In this document: positions 26,993 through 38,151 of the stretch, one piece after another | Numbering within the stretch: the stretch's first letter is position 1 | How the letters are laid out: each line of letters starts with the position of its first letter | Source: Vibrio agarivorans | GTDB lineage: Bacteria; Pseudomonadota; Gammaproteobacteria; Enterobacterales; Vibrionaceae | Direction: 5' to 3' | DNA: 64,000 nt | NCBI RefSeq assembly: GCF_030409635.1 | Contig: NZ_JAUFQF010000004.1 | Coordinates: forward strand, 592,241-656,240 | Notes under the pieces: model-generated | Database searches by the model: none | Seen by the model: the letters and a program-made list of their open reading frames with translations, nothing else | Told to the model about the DNA's origin: nothing | Made by a program: the position numbers and the translations under genes

Positions 26993-28423
26993 TTAAGACT
27001 TCAGTAATTGACTGATGTCTTGCGTACCCCAATGCGGGAAGTGCTTACGAATCAGTGCGTTCAGCTCTAATTCAAAGGCTGAGAAGTCACCGGCTTGCTC
27101 CGATACCGCCTCTAGGCTTTCTCGCACAAGGCCCGCTCCAACAGTGACATTGGTCAAGCGGTCAATAATGATAAAACCACCTGTATCCGCACAGCTCTTA
27201 TATCCATCGAGTGCAACTGACTCTGTTAGAGTCCACTCACACAAACCGATACCATTTAATGGCAAAGCGTGAGTGTCGTGACTAGAAAGGTTGTTAATAT
27301 CATATTGGTGACGCACCGAAACCAACTGACCTACCGTTTTCTTGCCGGCAATTTTAATGTCGTACTCACGACCAGGCTCCAAAGCCGCTTCGGTCATCCA
27401 AACAACATCAGCCAGCAAGTGGTTAGTCGAGGTCACTTGTGCATTTTCAAGCACAATCAAATCGCCACGGCTGATATCGATCTCATCTTCTAAAGTCAGC
27501 GTAACCGCTTGGCCTGCGTATGCCTGCTCAAAATCCCCGTCAAAGGTAACGATGCGTGCGACTTTGGACTCTTTGCCTGATGGCAGTGCCTTAATAGCAT
27601 CGCCAACGCGAATCGATCCAGAGGCAACAGTGCCCGCAAATCCTCGAAAATCAAGATTTGGACGGTTCACATACTGAACAGGGAAACGAAACTCTCCTTG
27701 CTCAAGAGACTTATTGACCTCTACATGCTCCAATAACTCAAGCAGTGAAGCCCCTTGGTGCCAAGCCATGCGATGGCTTTTATCGACAACATTATCCCCT
27801 TCCAATGCAGAGATTGGGATAATTTGGATATCAATGTTCTCACTTAAGTTTTGAGCGAATTCGAGATAGTCACGCTGAATTTGCTCAAAAGTCTCTTGTG
27901 AGTAGTCCACTAGATCCATCTTGTTGACCGCCACAACAAAGTGTTTGATCCCAAGGAGATCAGAAATGAAAGAGTGACGGCGAGTTTGATCAAGAATACC
28001 CTTACGAGCATCAATCAAAATGACCGCTAAGTCACACGTTGAAGCGCCCGTGGCCATGTTGCGAGTATATTGCTCATGCCCTGGAGTATCAGCAATGATG
28101 AACTTGCGTTTTTGGGTCGAGAAATAGCGGTAGGCTACATCGATGGTGATCCCCTGTTCACGTTCCGCTTGAAGGCCATCAACCAATAAGGCGAGATCCG
28201 GTCTTTCGCCCGTCGTACCGACTCGTTGTGAGTCTGAGTGAACGGCGGCCAACTGATCCTCGTAAATTTGCTTAGAATCATGGAGCAAGCGACCAATCAG
28301 TGTACTTTTTCCATCATCGACAGAACCACATGTCAAAAAACGCAATAGCGATTTGTGTTGGTGTTGAGTTAGATAGCCTTCAATTCCTAGCTCGGCTAAC
28401 TGAGCTTCTACAGCACTATTCAT
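26993..28423 (-). CDS. cysN: Sulfate adenylyltransferase GTPase subunit CysN
   Basis: The large subunit of ATP sulfurylase, whose GTP hydrolysis drives CysD-catalysed formation of APS from sulfate and ATP. GTPase motifs: G1 [11 protein letters not shown]3 [19 protein letters not shown]4 NKMD, and G5 in [10 protein letters not shown]. The EF-Tu-like domains II and III follow. No CysC domain is fused at the C-terminus; cysC is separate here. AAGGAAAG precedes the ATG and cysD lies 18 bp upstream. Confidence 0.96.
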   Translation of the reverse strand: MNSAVEAQLAELGIEGYLTQHQHKSLLRFLTCGSVDDGKSTLIGRLLHDSKQIYEDQLAAVHSDSQRVGTTGERPDLALLVDGLQAEREQGITIDVAYRYFSTQKRKFIIADTPGHEQYTRNMATGASTCDLAVILIDARKGILDQTRRHSFISDLLGIKHFVVAVNKMDLVDYSQETFEQIQRDYLEFAQNLSENIDIQIIPISALEGDNVVDKSHRMAWHQGASLLELLEHVEVNKSLEQGEFRFPVQYVNRPNLDFRGFAGTVASGSIRVGDAIKALPSGKESKVARIVTFDGDFEQAYAGQAVTLTLEDEIDISRGDLIVLENAQVTSTNHLLADVVWMTEAALEPGREYDIKIAGKKTVGQLVSVRHQYDINNLSSHDTHALPLNGIGLCEWTLTESVALDGYKSCADTGGFIIIDRLTNVTVGAGLVRESLEAVSEQAGDFSAFELELNALIRKHFPHWGTQDISQLLKS

Positions 28424-28441
28424 TGTCTTTCCTTAGATCCT

Positions 28442-29350
28442 TTAGAAGTAACCCTGACGTTTTTTCAGTTCCATCGATCCTGATTGATCGTGGTCGATCG
28501 CGCGTCCTTGTCGTTCACTTGAGGTCGCCACCAACATCTCTTCAATAATCTCCGTTAATGAATCAGCCTCAGACTCAATCGCACCTGTCAGTGGGTAGCA
28601 ACCAAGCGTTCTAAAACGAACACTTTTGTTTTCCACTTTCTCTTCCGGCGCAAGCTTCATACGTTCATCATCCACCATAATCAACATGCCATCACGCTCA
28701 ACAACAGGTCGAGGCGCTGCTAAATAAAGAGGCACAATTTCAATGTTTTCTAGGTAGATGTATTGCCAGATATCTAACTCTGTCCAGTTCGATAGTGGGA
28801 ACACACGAATGCTTTCGCCCTTGTTAACTTGGCCGTTATAGGTATGCCAGAGCTCAGGGCGCTGATTTTTGGGGTCCCAGGTGTGGTTTTTGTCACGGAA
28901 TGAATAAACCCGTTCTTTTGCACGAGATTTCTCCTCATCACGTCGAGCACCACCAAAGGCAGCATCAAAGCCATACTTATTTAATGCTTGCTTTAATCCC
29001 TGTGTTTTCATCACATCGGTGTGCTTCGACGACCCGTGATCAAATGGGTTAATACCAAGCGCTAAACCTTCGGGATTCTTGTGTACCAGTAAGTCAAACC
29101 CATACTTCTTTGCGGTTCGATCACGAAACTCAATCATTTCGCGGAATTTCCAATCCGTATCTACATGCAATAGCGGGAAAGGTATTTTTCCAGGGTAAAA
29201 AGCTTTACGCGCCAAGTGCAGCATGACGGAAGAGTCTTTCCCTATCGAATACATCATCACAGGATTATCAAACTCAGCAGCGACTTCACGAATAATGTGA
29301 ATGCTTTCCGCTTCGAGCTGTTTTAGGTGGGTTAAGCGTTGTTGGTCCAT
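28442..29350 (-). CDS. cysD: Sulfate adenylyltransferase small subunit CysD
   Basis: The catalytic ATP sulfurylase subunit, a PP-loop/N-type ATP pyrophosphatase. The nucleotide-binding loop is [24 protein letters not shown]; other hallmarks are [35 protein letters not shown] and the C-terminal [13 protein letters not shown]. The 302-aa frame begins at the ATG at 29350, about 9 bases after AAGGAAG; an in-frame ATG eight codons upstream lacks a site. It is the second gene of the operon, after cobA. Confidence 0.96.
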   Translation of the reverse strand: MDQQRLTHLKQLEAESIHIIREVAAEFDNPVMMYSIGKDSSVMLHLARKAFYPGKIPFPLLHVDTDWKFREMIEFRDRTAKKYGFDLLVHKNPEGLALGINPFDHGSSKHTDVMKTQGLKQALNKYGFDAAFGGARRDEEKSRAKERVYSFRDKNHTWDPKNQRPELWHTYNGQVNKGESIRVFPLSNWTELDIWQYIYLENIEIVPLYLAAPRPVVERDGMLIMVDDERMKLAPEEKVENKSVRFRTLGCYPLTGAIESEADSLTEIIEEMLVATSSERQGRAIDHDQSGSMELKKRQGYF

Positions 29351-29408
29351 AACATGTCTTCCTTTGTAAGCCAAAAGGCCTAGTGACTCTCTAATTCGTT
29401 AGTCAAAA

Positions 29409-30284
29409 TTATATTGAGTTGGCAACGGCATCATTGCTGAAGCGAGTACCAGATAAATACCAGTCTAGTTTTTGAGACAAGGCGACAACCTCACCCACGA
29501 CGATAAGTGCGGGCGATTGAGCATGGCACGCGATGTCGGACAAAGTGTTGAGCGTACTTGTCCAAACTTTCTGATCTTTTTGTGTACCGCGCTCGATTAT
29601 TGCCACCGGAGTGCTTGGCGCGCGGCCATGTTGAATAAGTTGTTGGGTAATATATTCAGACTTCATCAAGCCCATATAAATCACCAGAGTTTGATTTCCT
29701 CTCGCCAGCGTTGACCAATCAAGCTGATCATCTTTATCCTTCAAGTGGCCAGTAATAAACATCGCAGATTGCGCGTAGTCACGATGAGTCAACGGAATAC
29801 CAGCATAAGCGGTTGCACCCGCCGCCGCAGTAATCCCTGGCACAACCTGAAATGGCACACCCGCCTCTACCAATACTTCGAGCTCTTCACCACCGCGACC
29901 AAAGATAAATGGGTCTCCGCCTTTAATGCGGATGACACGGTAGTTTTGCTGAGCAAATTCGACAAGTAGTTGATTCGTTCTCTCTTGAGGTACGCTGTGG
30001 TGCCCAGCGCGTTTACCGACACACACTAAGATACAGTCGCTAGGCACAAGCGCCATGATTTCGTCTGACACTAAATAGTCATACAGAACAACATCCGCCT
30101 GTTGTAATAGGTTCATGGCCTTAACCGTTAATAGCTCTGGGTCGCCCGGTCCCGCTCCAATAAGCGCGACTTCACCATGCTGAAGCTGACTCGCCGAGAT
30201 TCGTGGCTGTTCTTGATTTGATACCAGCTTAAGTAAGCTAGAGGAGATATTTGATGTGTCCGTTGCCATCTGATTGCGATCCAT
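29409..30284 (-). CDS. cobA: Uroporphyrinogen-III C-methyltransferase CobA (SUMT)
   Basis: Methylates uroporphyrinogen III twice with S-adenosylmethionine to give precorrin-2, the precursor of the sirohaem needed by sulfite reductase. The SAM-binding start is [35 protein letters not shown], followed by [29 protein letters not shown] and [21 protein letters not shown]. It is a stand-alone SUMT without the CysG dehydrogenase/ferrochelatase half. Being first in the cys operon ties sirohaem supply to sulfate use. The start could also be the ATG five codons downstream (30269); neither has a strong site. Confidence 0.94.
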   Translation of the reverse strand: MDRNQMATDTSNISSSLLKLVSNQEQPRISASQLQHGEVALIGAGPGDPELLTVKAMNLLQQADVVLYDYLVSDEIMALVPSDCILVCVGKRAGHHSVPQERTNQLLVEFAQQNYRVIRIKGGDPFIFGRGGEELEVLVEAGVPFQVVPGITAAAGATAYAGIPLTHRDYAQSAMFITGHLKDKDDQLDWSTLARGNQTLVIYMGLMKSEYITQQLIQHGRAPSTPVAIIERGTQKDQKVWTSTLNTLSDIACHAQSPALIVVGEVVALSQKLDWYLSGTRFSNDAVANSI

Positions 30285-30530
30285 TGCAGAAGAATGGCTC
30301 CATTATGGCGATCTCTTTTTATTACCTGAAATTCTAAAATTTCATTTTTTATACACAAAGATGATAAGAGAAAGGAAAGAGAGTTAAAATCACTTCATTT
30401 AATTCACATTTTTACACGCCAACGAATGATCTAACTCACGAAAAAACCTGCAAGAAAAACAAATAGAGCACTAAAATTGATACATTAACCGCGATTCAAT
30501 TCCATTCCCTCTGTTTGCTTGGAGAACGCA

Positions 30531-32492
30531 ATGACACTTGCAGCAAAACCTCTTTCTTTAGCCGTCTTGACTGGCATGCTTACTATGGCTAGCCCTGTAA
30601 TGGCCGAAACCATTAAGCTACGTATTATCGAAACTACCGACATCCATACTAACGTGATGGATTACGACTACTACCGCGATGCACCTTCTAAGCAAATCGG
30701 CCTTTCTCGTGCGGCAACCTTAGTCAAAGAAGCCCGAGCGGAAGTCGAAAATAGCGTACTTGTGGACAATGGTGACCTGATTCAAGGCAGCCCTATGGGT
30801 GATTACATGGCGGCTAAAGGCGTTAAGCCGGGTGATATTCACCCAGTTTATAAAGCAATGAACCTAATGGACTACGATGTTGCAAACATCGGTAACCACG
30901 AGTTTAACTTTGGTCTAGACTTTCTCGCAGCCACGCTAGAGGGCGCGAACTTCCCTTATATCAGTGCGAACGTATACGACAAGAAAACCGGCGAGCATTA
31001 CTTTAAGCCATACTTAATTCAGCCATACCAGTTCAAAGATGAAAACGGAAAAGAACACACGGTAAAAGTCGGCTATATCGGCTTTGTTCCACCACAAATT
31101 ATGGTTTGGGATAAAGCCAACCTAGAAGGTCAGGTCTTTGCACAAGACATCAAAGAGAGCGCTGAGCAGCTCGTACCAGAAATGAAAGCGCAGGGCGCAG
31201 AAGTAATTATTGCCATCCCTCACTCTGGCATTTCAACTGATCCATACAAACTGGGTGCAGAGAACTCGACGCTCTATCTCTCTGAGGTTGAGGGCATTGA
31301 TGCCATCGCCTTTGGTCACGCCCATGCGGTATTCCCAAGTAATGACTTCGCCGATATCCAAGGCATCAATGTTGAAAAAGGCCAAGTGAACGGCGTAACA
31401 GCGGTGATGCCAGGTCGTTGGGGTAGCCACGTGGGGATTATGGACCTCACTTTGAAGCAATCAGATGGCCAATGGTCAGTGATTGATGGTCGTTCAGAAG
31501 CGCGTGCTATCTACAACAAATCAGAGCAGAAATCTCTTGCGGCAGCCGATGAAGCGATTGTTGCAGCCGTTGCTGACGACCACAAAGGGACTCGTGAGTT
31601 TGTTAATCAACCGATTGGTAAAGCAAGCGATGTAATGTATAGCTTCCTCGCCTTGGTACAAGATGACCCAACAATTCAGATCGTCAATCTCGCACAAACT
31701 GATTATGTTGAGCGCATGATCCAAGGTGACCCTGACCTTGATGGTATTCCGGTTCTTTCAGCTGCGGCACCATTTAAAGTTGGTGGGCGTAAAAACGATC
31801 CAAACAACTTTACAGAAGTCGAGTCGGGCCAGCTTACCTTCCGTAATGCTGCTGACCTATACCTATATCCAAATACCCTAGTGGCGCTAAAAGTAACGGG
31901 CCACGAGGTGAAAGAGTGGCTTGAATGCAGTGCTGGACAGTTCAACACTATCGATAAAACCTCTAGCCAACCTCAAAGTTTGATCAATTGGGATGACTTT
32001 AGAACCTATAACTTCGACGTAATTGATGGTGTCGAGTACCAAATCGATGTGACGCAACCTGCGAAGTACGATGGCGGCTGTAATGTCATCAATGAAGACT
32101 CACAACGTATCGTGAATCTGACTTATCAGGGTAAACCAATCGATACCAAGCAAAGCTTCATTATTGCAACCAACAACTACCGCGCTTTCAGCAACGCATT
32201 CCCCGGTACAGGTGAAGAGTTTATTGCGTTTGAAGCCCCAGATGAAAACCGCACTGTTCTAGCGAACTACATCTCGCGTGTTAGTGCAGAGAAGGGACAA
32301 GTCGTACCAAGTGCTGACAATAATTGGTCGTTTGCACCAATTGCCACTGAAGCAAAACTCGACGTACGCTTTGAAACGTCACCGAGTGAAAAAGCCGCTA
32401 AATTCATCGAAGAGCGTAGCCAATATCCGACGAAACGCGTTGCAACCGATGAAGTAGGCTTTGCGATTTACAGCATCGACCTAACAAAGTAG
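30531..32492 (+). CDS. cpdB: 2',3'-cyclic-nucleotide 2'-phosphodiesterase / 3'-nucleotidase CpdB
   Basis: A periplasmic bifunctional enzyme that lets cells use extracellular 2',3'-cNMP and 3'-nucleotides. A signal peptide ([16 protein letters not shown], about residue 24) precedes the metallophosphoesterase domain with [37 protein letters not shown] and FGHAHAVFP metal motifs. The C-terminal 5'-nucleotidase substrate domain (to residue 653) includes [17 protein letters not shown]. The ATG at 30531 is right: GGAGA lies 6 bases upstream; a TTG four codons earlier is only an open codon. Divergent from cobA. Confidence 0.95.
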   Translation: MTLAAKPLSLAVLTGMLTMASPVMAETIKLRIIETTDIHTNVMDYDYYRDAPSKQIGLSRAATLVKEARAEVENSVLVDNGDLIQGSPMGDYMAAKGVKPGDIHPVYKAMNLMDYDVANIGNHEFNFGLDFLAATLEGANFPYISANVYDKKTGEHYFKPYLIQPYQFKDENGKEHTVKVGYIGFVPPQIMVWDKANLEGQVFAQDIKESAEQLVPEMKAQGAEVIIAIPHSGISTDPYKLGAENSTLYLSEVEGIDAIAFGHAHAVFPSNDFADIQGINVEKGQVNGVTAVMPGRWGSHVGIMDLTLKQSDGQWSVIDGRSEARAIYNKSEQKSLAAADEAIVAAVADDHKGTREFVNQPIGKASDVMYSFLALVQDDPTIQIVNLAQTDYVERMIQGDPDLDGIPVLSAAAPFKVGGRKNDPNNFTEVESGQLTFRNAADLYLYPNTLVALKVTGHEVKEWLECSAGQFNTIDKTSSQPQSLINWDDFRTYNFDVIDGVEYQIDVTQPAKYDGGCNVINEDSQRIVNLTYQGKPIDTKQSFIIATNNYRAFSNAFPGTGEEFIAFEAPDENRTVLANYISRVSAEKGQVVPSADNNWSFAPIATEAKLDVRFETSPSEKAAKFIEERSQYPTKRVATDEVGFAIYSIDLTK

Positions 32493-32562
32493 ACGCTGAC
32501 TACTAGACAACCGAAAATTCCCTGGGCTTTATAGGCCTTGAATGGAATACGAGTTAATTGCT

Positions 32563-32600
32563 CAAAAAGCAGTGTTACTTTTGTAACGCTGCTTTTTTTA
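32563..32600 (+). terminator. Terminator after cpdB
   Basis: AGCAGTGTTAC, loop TTTT, GTAACGCTGCT, then a run of T's; about 70 bases past the cpdB stop and just before elaA. Confidence 0.85.
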
Positions 32601-32637
32601 TTACTCTAATGCCAATCAATTCAATCCAAGGTAAGTA

Positions 32638-33120
32638 ATGAAATCTCAATCCAAGGCCGAGTGGCAAACGCTGAGTTTTGCACAGCTAGATAATCACCAG
32701 CTCTACCAGATCATGAAATTAAGAGTCGATGTTTTCGTTGTTGAGCAGAACTGCCCTTACCCAGAGCTCGATAATAAAGATCATCACTCTGAGGTTCGCC
32801 ATATCGTTGGCATGGTGAATGGTGATATTGCGGCATACTGTCGGGTGCTCCCTACTGGGCTGAGCTACTCGGCACCAAGTATTGGACGTGTGATTGTGGC
32901 GCAAGCCTACCGCGCAGATAAACTTGGCCATGAGCTATTAAGACGTGCGATAGAGAGTTGTGAAACCTTGTGGCCAAATGAGCTGGAGATCAAGATTGGT
33001 GCGCAGCAACATCTCAAAGGCTACTATCATCAACACGGGTTTATTCGTTGCAGCGAGATGTATCTAGAGGATGGGATCCCACACATCGATATGGTGAGAA
33101 ACCCAACCAAACACAATTAA
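32638..33120 (+). CDS. elaA: ElaA-like GNAT acetyltransferase
   Basis: A 160-aa GNAT-fold protein similar to E. coli ElaA. The N-terminal LYQIMKLRVDVFVVEQNCPYPELDNKD is the family hallmark. The acetyl-CoA loop SIGRVIVAQAYRADKLGHELLRRAI replaces the classical QxxGxG/A with YRADKLG. The C-terminal KGYYHQHGFIRCSEMYLEDGIPHIDM completes the fold. Substrate unknown. Its stop abuts that of the convergent ytfB-like gene with no base between. Confidence 0.85.
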   Translation: MKSQSKAEWQTLSFAQLDNHQLYQIMKLRVDVFVVEQNCPYPELDNKDHHSEVRHIVGMVNGDIAAYCRVLPTGLSYSAPSIGRVIVAQAYRADKLGHELLRRAIESCETLWPNELEIKIGAQQHLKGYYHQHGFIRCSEMYLEDGIPHIDMVRNPTKHN

Positions 33121-33702
33121 TTACTTACTGCGCCCAAAGCCACCATCGGAAAGACGGAAAAAGATCACTGCACCTTGAGGAGAGTCGAGCTGGATAATAT
33201 CCAACGCACCTTCTGGTGTGCGCTTAAAACGGACAAGTTGACCTTGGCGCAGGCGACTCAGTGGTTGATCGTCACCCTCGATACGCACTAACGTGTTTAA
33301 GTCAGCCATGGGGAACCCTTGATTGCGGAAGATCTTTGCAAGAGTATCGCCTTGTTTGACGGTGTAATCTTGCCACGCAGGCTCTGCTGCTTGAGTGGTA
33401 CTTGCTTGTTCTCTTGTACTTAAGCTTTGAGTATTGATTGGAATTTCAATTCGACTGGTCGACGCGCTCTGTACCGAAGTTTCTGATGTTGATCCCCCGC
33501 CTGACGGCAACAAAAGCAAAATGAGCACGACTGGGACCAATACCATAAGGATACGTCGGTGTAACTGAGGTAAGCGCATCCAAACAGGCTCGACACGATC
33601 GCGAACTGACGTAAAGGCCACCCGCCAATCAAAGGCGTGGAACTGCTTTTTCACTGATTCAAGTGGATCTTGTTGTTGGCGCTTTTTGCGACGACGATTC
33701 AT
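33121..33702 (-). CDS. ytfB: OapA/YtfB-like cell-division protein with LysM-like domain
   Basis: A 193-aa bitopic inner-membrane protein. A basic cytoplasmic N-terminus (NRRRKKRQQQDP) leads to a helix at about residues 66-82 (LMVLVPVVLILLLLPSGG) and a Ser/Thr/Gln-rich linker. The OapA-type LysM-like peptidoglycan-binding domain follows: DYTVKQGDTLAKIFRNQGFPMADLNTLV. E. coli YtfB localises to the division site, and Haemophilus OapA affects colony opacity and adhesion. The ATG at 33702 is preferred over a TTG sixteen codons upstream. It pairs divergently with fklB, as ytfB does in E. coli. Confidence 0.85.
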   Translation of the reverse strand: MNRRRKKRQQQDPLESVKKQFHAFDWRVAFTSVRDRVEPVWMRLPQLHRRILMVLVPVVLILLLLPSGGGSTSETSVQSASTSRIEIPINTQSLSTREQASTTQAAEPAWQDYTVKQGDTLAKIFRNQGFPMADLNTLVRIEGDDQPLSRLRQGQLVRFKRTPEGALDIIQLDSPQGAVIFFRLSDGGFGRSK

Positions 33703-33874
33703 CCCATCTTTCCCTAAAAATACCGTCAAACCGACTCGGCTTATAGACAAACAGTATATCGAAAGATAATCCCTAAAGTCACCTCTGATAGTTTGAACTT
33801 AGCACTGTTTCACGCTTGATTGACACAAGATACCTGTTATCCTTTTCGGTTCAACTAACAAAGAGAGTGACAGA

Positions 33875-34495
33875 ATGTCTGAAGTTAAATTTGAAACTGT
33901 AGAGCAAAAAGCAAGCTACGGTATCGGTCTTCAAATGGGCCAACAACTAGCTGGTTCAGGTCTAGAAGGTCTAAACGTTGACGCAATCGCTGCTGGTATC
34001 GCAACGGCACTAACAGGCGATATGCCAGCAATCGAAGTTGATGAAATCAACAACGCACTTCAAGAGCTTCACACTCGCGTTGAAGCCGCTCGCCAAGAAG
34101 CAGCTAAAGCTGCTGCAGCTGACGGTGAAGCGTTCCTTAAAGATAACGCTCTTCGCTCAGAAGTAACGGTTCTTGAATCTGGTCTTCAATATGAGATCAT
34201 CACAGAAGGTACAGGTGAAATCCCAACTTCTGACAAGCAAGTTCGCGTTCACTACCACGGTGAGCTAACTGACGGTACAGTATTCGACAGCTCAGTATCT
34301 CGCGGCCAACCAGCAGAGTTCCCAGTAACGGGTGTTATCAAAGGTTGGGTTGAAGCACTACAACTAATGCCTGTAGGCTCTAAGTGGAAACTATACATTC
34401 CTCAAGACCTAGCATACGGTGAGCGCGGCGCTGGCGCTGCTATCCCTCCGTTTGCTGCTCTAGTGTTCGAAGTAGAGCTACTAGACATCCTGTAA
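33875..34495 (+). CDS. fklB: FKBP-type peptidyl-prolyl isomerase FklB (FKBP22)
   Basis: A 206-aa dimeric cis-trans prolyl isomerase. The N-terminal dimerisation domain ([28 protein letters not shown]) joins through a long Ala-rich helix ([19 protein letters not shown]) to a complete FKBP domain. That domain has [49 protein letters not shown] and [25 protein letters not shown], so the drug-site aromatic residues are kept. There is no signal peptide, so it acts in the cytoplasm. Codon use is highly biased, as for an abundant protein. It is followed by its own terminator. Confidence 0.94.
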   Translation: MSEVKFETVEQKASYGIGLQMGQQLAGSGLEGLNVDAIAAGIATALTGDMPAIEVDEINNALQELHTRVEAARQEAAKAAAADGEAFLKDNALRSEVTVLESGLQYEIITEGTGEIPTSDKQVRVHYHGELTDGTVFDSSVSRGQPAEFPVTGVIKGWVEALQLMPVGSKWKLYIPQDLAYGERGAGAAIPPFAALVFEVELLDIL

Positions 34496-34515
34496 TTAAG
34501 CAGATGGTTTTATTT

Positions 34516-34543
34516 AAGCGACGCAACTGCGTCGCTTTTTTTT
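34516..34543 (+). terminator. Terminator after fklB
   Basis: AAGCGACGC, loop AACT, GCGTCGCTT, then eight T's. Confidence 0.93.
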
Positions 34544-34625
34544 GTCTAAACTATAGGAACAACAAAAACGAAAACGTTATCGTCAGACCAAACTCAATAA
34601 GGCGAAAGCCGCTCAAGGAGAGACC

Positions 34626-35105
34626 ATGAAAGCAACAAGCCTCGTTTGTACTTCTCTACTCATATTTTCTTCAAGCAGTTTTGCTTTTCTCGATTCACTC
34701 GACAGCAGTGACACAGAGAGTGCAAATGACTTAATGGGAATGGCATCCAGTGCGATGTCTGACTCCGCATCATCACCACTATCCGATTTACTCTCTAGTC
34801 AACTTTCAGTGTCACCCGAACAGGCTGCGACAGGTTCAGGCGCACTATTATCACTTGCTCAAAGTCAACTGTCATCGGATAACAGCAGTGAGCTAATGTC
34901 ACTGATACCGGGGCTCTCGGAGATGGGGGGCGTTTCAAGTATGCTCGGCTCGATAGAAAATCTAGATGCTGTAACAAGCGTATTTGAAGCCGTAGGCTTA
35001 GACGCTTCAATGGTGACTCAGTTTGCGCCGGTCATTCTCGGTTACTTAACCGATCAAGGTGCAAGTGAAGGGCTACTTAGCTCTCTGGGGAGTTTGTGGC
35101 AGTAA
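34626..35105 (+). CDS. DUF2780 (VcgC/VcgE-type) exported protein
   Basis: A 159-aa protein with a signal peptide (LVCTSLLIFSSSSFAFL, cleavage near residue 20), then a Ser/Asp-rich, low-complexity stretch. A C-terminal alpha-helical DUF2780 domain follows: QAATGSGALLSLAQSQLSSDN, then GLSEMGGVSSMLGSIENLDAV and VILGYLTDQGASEGLLSSLGSLW. It has no cysteine and no enzyme motif. Function is unknown. CAAGGAGA lies just upstream of the ATG. It is monocistronic and shares a terminator with the alpha operon coming the other way. Confidence 0.8.
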   Translation: MKATSLVCTSLLIFSSSSFAFLDSLDSSDTESANDLMGMASSAMSDSASSPLSDLLSSQLSVSPEQAATGSGALLSLAQSQLSSDNSSELMSLIPGLSEMGGVSSMLGSIENLDAVTSVFEAVGLDASMVTQFAPVILGYLTDQGASEGLLSSLGSLWQ

Positions 35106-35157
35106 GTATCAACTTATTTAAGGGCGGGAATCGTATTCAAGGACAGACAAAAGATAC

Positions 35158-35190
35158 AAAAAAGCCGAGCATTATATGCTCGGCTTTTTA
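35158..35190. terminator. Bidirectional terminator between the DUF2780 gene and rplQ
   Basis: AAGCCGAGCAT, loop TAT, ATGCTCGGCTT, flanked by A's on the left and T's on the right. It ends the alpha ribosomal operon on the minus strand and the DUF2780 transcript on the plus strand. Confidence 0.93.
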
Positions 35191-35207
35191 GCTAAACGAA
35201 ACTGAGA

Positions 35208-35594
35208 TTACTCAGCAGCAGCTTCTTCAGATGCTTCAGGGCGATCTACAAGCTCAATGTAAGCCATTGGAGCTTTATCACCAGCACGGAAGCCAGCTTT
35301 TAGGATACGAGTGTAACCGCCCTGACGAGCAGCAAAACGTGGACCTAATTCGTTAAATAGTTTTGCAACTACTTCGTTATCACGAGTACGTGCAAATGCT
35401 AGACGACGGTTAGCAACACTGTCAGTCTTAGCTAGTGTAATCAAAGGCTCAACTACGCGACGTAGCTCTTTTGCTTTTGGCAAAGTAGTCTTGATAACTT
35501 CATGACGTACTAGAGAGCTAGCCATATTGCTGAACATCGCTTTGCGATGTGAGCTGTTGCGGTTGAGTTGACGACCACTCTTACGATGGCGCAT
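35208..35594 (-). CDS. rplQ: 50S ribosomal protein L17
   Basis: A 128-aa protein with the family start [24 protein letters not shown] and [25 protein letters not shown]17 lines the outer end of the peptide exit tunnel. The C-terminus ([12 protein letters not shown]) is an acidic extension of the sort seen in other Vibrionaceae. Last gene of the alpha operon, 26 bp after rpoA. Confidence 0.98.
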   Translation of the reverse strand: MRHRKSGRQLNRNSSHRKAMFSNMASSLVRHEVIKTTLPKAKELRRVVEPLITLAKTDSVANRRLAFARTRDNEVVAKLFNELGPRFAARQGGYTRILKAGFRAGDKAPMAYIELVDRPEASEEAAAE

Positions 35595-35620
35595 GACCTA
35601 ATCCTTCTAACTAGTATCGA

Positions 35621-36613
35621 TTAATCTTCAGCGATAGACGCTGGTGGCCAGTTTTCTAGGCGCATGCCCAGAGAAAGACCACGTGATGCAAGTACGTCTT
35701 TAATCTCAGTAAGAGATTTTTTACCAAGGTTAGGCGTTTTAAGTAGCTCAACCTCAGTGCGCTGTACAAGATCACCGATGTAGTGAATCGCTTCTGCTTT
35801 CAAACAGTTAGCAGAGCGAACTGTTAGTTCAAGATCGTCTACAGGACGCAGTAGGATCGGATCGAATTCTGGCTTCTCTTCCTTCTCCTCAGGTACACGT
35901 ACATCACGAAGATCTACGAACGCATCCAATTGCTCAGCAAGAATTGTTGCTGCGCGACGGATTGCTTCCTCAGGTTCAAGAGTACCGTTCGTTTCCATAT
36001 CGATAACAAGCTTGTCCAAGTCAGTACGCTGTTCAACACGAGCTGCTTCAACCGCGTAGGCAATTTTGTCTACTGGGCTGTAAGTCGCGTCTACAAGCAA
36101 ACGACCAATTGGACGCTCATCTTCTTCGGTATGAATACGAGCTGAAGCTGGAACGTAACCACGACCACGTTCTACTTTGATACGCATAGCGATCTCAGCA
36201 TTGTCATCCGTTAAGTGACAAATTACGTGTTCAGGGTTTACGATCTCTACATCACCATCATGGGTGATGTCACCTGCAACCACAGGGCCTGAGCCTGATT
36301 TGTTCAACGTAATAAACACTTCATCTTTGCCTTCGGCAACGCGAACAGCAAGACCTTTAAGGTTAAGAAGAACTTCAAGAATATCTTCCTGAACACCTTC
36401 TTTAGTGCTGTATTCGTGTAGTACGCCTTCAATCTCTACTTCAGTGACAGCACAACCTGGCATAGAAGATAGTAGAATACGGCGAAGTGCATTACCAAGA
36501 GTATGGCCAAAACCACGCTCTAATGGCTCAAGAGTTACTTTTGCGTGAGTCGTGCTGATTTGTTCGATATCAACAAGACGTGGCTTAAGAAATTCTGTTA
36601 CAGAACCCTGCAT
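35621..36613 (-). CDS. rpoA: RNA polymerase alpha subunit
   Basis: A 330-aa subunit. The N-terminal domain (to about residue 235) dimerises and assembles beta and beta' ([26 protein letters not shown]). A flexible linker ([13 protein letters not shown]) leads to the C-terminal domain, which contacts UP elements and activators; its DNA-contact residues are in [19 protein letters not shown] and [14 protein letters not shown]. It sits between rpsD and rplQ in the alpha operon, where translation is partly uncoupled from S4 repression in E. coli. Confidence 0.99.
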   Translation of the reverse strand: MQGSVTEFLKPRLVDIEQISTTHAKVTLEPLERGFGHTLGNALRRILLSSMPGCAVTEVEIEGVLHEYSTKEGVQEDILEVLLNLKGLAVRVAEGKDEVFITLNKSGSGPVVAGDITHDGDVEIVNPEHVICHLTDDNAEIAMRIKVERGRGYVPASARIHTEEDERPIGRLLVDATYSPVDKIAYAVEAARVEQRTDLDKLVIDMETNGTLEPEEAIRRAATILAEQLDAFVDLRDVRVPEEKEEKPEFDPILLRPVDDLELTVRSANCLKAEAIHYIGDLVQRTEVELLKTPNLGKKSLTEIKDVLASRGLSLGMRLENWPPASIAED

Positions 36614-36637
36614 TGTGTCCTCTCTTTAGTTTAAACC

Positions 36638-37258
36638 TTACTTAGAGTAAAGCTCGACGATCAATTGTTCGTTGATGTCAGCAGATAGATCTGAACGCTC
36701 AGGCATACGCTTGAATGTACCTTCCATCTTACCAGCATCTACTTCAATCCAAGTTGGTTTTTCACGTTGTTCAGCAACTTCTAGAGCCGCTTTAACACGA
36801 GCTTGCTTTTTAGCTTTCTCGCGAATAGAAACAACGTCGTTAGCCGCAACTTTGAAAGAAGGAACATTTACAACGTTACCGTTAACTAGGATAGCTTTGT
36901 GGCTAACTAGCTGACGAGATTCAGCGCGAGTAGCACCAAAGCCCATACGGTAAACTACGTTGTCTAGACGACCTTCTAGAAGCTGAAGCAGGTTCTCACC
37001 TGTGTTGCCTTTAAGACGTGCAGCATCTTTGTAGTAGTTACGGAATTGTTTTTCTAGAACGCCGTAGATACGACGAACTTTTTGCTTCTCACGAAGCTGA
37101 ACGCCATACTCAGATAGACGACCGCGACGAGCGCCGTGTACACCTGGTGCGTTATCAATTTTACACTTGGTATCGATCGCGCGTACACCAGACTTAAGGA
37201 ATAAGTCAGTACCTTCGCGACGGCTAAGCTTCAGCTTAGGACCCAAATATCTTGCCAT
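36638..37258 (-). CDS. rpsD: 30S ribosomal protein S4
   Basis: A 206-aa primary 16S rRNA binder that nucleates 30S assembly and represses its own operon by binding the alpha leader pseudoknot. It begins [19 protein letters not shown]. The S4 RNA-binding domain [38 protein letters not shown] is intact. The cysteine seen in CKIDNAPG matches the C- (non-zinc-ribbon) version typical of gammaproteobacteria. Confidence 0.99.
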   Translation of the reverse strand: MARYLGPKLKLSRREGTDLFLKSGVRAIDTKCKIDNAPGVHGARRGRLSEYGVQLREKQKVRRIYGVLEKQFRNYYKDAARLKGNTGENLLQLLEGRLDNVVYRMGFGATRAESRQLVSHKAILVNGNVVNVPSFKVAANDVVSIREKAKKQARVKAALEVAEQREKPTWIEVDAGKMEGTFKRMPERSDLSADINEQLIVELYSK

Positions 37259-37285
37259 GATTCTTCTCCAATTATCCTAGAAACG

Positions 37286-37681
<396 letters not shown>

Positions 37682-37693
37682 CTACCTTCCCGA

Positions 37694-38050
37694 TTATTTC
37701 TTGATCGGCTTACGCGGACCCTTGCGGGTGCGAGCGTTGGTTTTAGTACGCTGTCCACGTAGTGGTAGACTGCGACGATGACGAAGACCACGGTAACAGC
37801 CAAGGTCCATAAGACGCTTGATGTTCATAGATACTTCACGACGTAGATCACCTTCTACAGTGTATTTAGCTACACCATCACGCAGTTGATCGATCTGTTC
37901 ATCAGATAGTTCACTGATCTTAACATCTTCAGCAATACCCACTTCAGCTAGAATAGCTTGAGAGCGAGTCTTACCGATGCCGTAAATCGCAGTAAGCGCG
38001 ATTACAGCATGTTTTTGATCAGGAATGTTAATGCCTGCTATACGGGCCAT
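37694..38050 (-). CDS. rpsM: 30S ribosomal protein S13
   Basis: 118 aa, begins [30 protein letters not shown], with the signature [29 protein letters not shown]. It forms the head bridge to the 50S subunit and contacts P-site tRNA through its tail. First gene of the alpha operon; its ribosome binding site TAGGAGTG is embedded in the S4-responsive leader. Confidence 0.99.
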   Translation of the reverse strand: MARIAGINIPDQKHAVIALTAIYGIGKTRSQAILAEVGIAEDVKISELSDEQIDQLRDGVAKYTVEGDLRREVSMNIKRLMDLGCYRGLRHRRSLPLRGQRTKTNARTRKGPRKPIKK

Positions 38051-38145
38051 TATTCACTCCTAGTGTTTCATAAAAGAATTAGCCGCAGCAAAGCCCGTTA
38101 TGGATACGCTGCGGGATACTACTTCTTTTGCACGCAAAAGGTAGG
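38042..38145 (-). promoter_or_regulatory. Alpha operon leader (S4-binding pseudoknot)
   Basis: Between the alpha promoter and the rpsM start the transcript carries GTATCC, AACGGGCTTT and ACTAGGAGTG in the order seen in the E. coli alpha leader, where S4 binding to a nested pseudoknot traps the ribosome on the rpsM start. The region also pairs GCAGCG with CGCTGC-like sequence. The call rests on this resemblance, not on a folded model. Confidence 0.75.
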
Positions 38146-38151
38146 GCGAGT

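Noticed and set aside
30285..30530. A CRP site in the cobA/cpdB divergent region
   Set aside because: TCAC and TCACA words occur but never as a paired TGTGA-N6-TCACA, so I cannot support a site.
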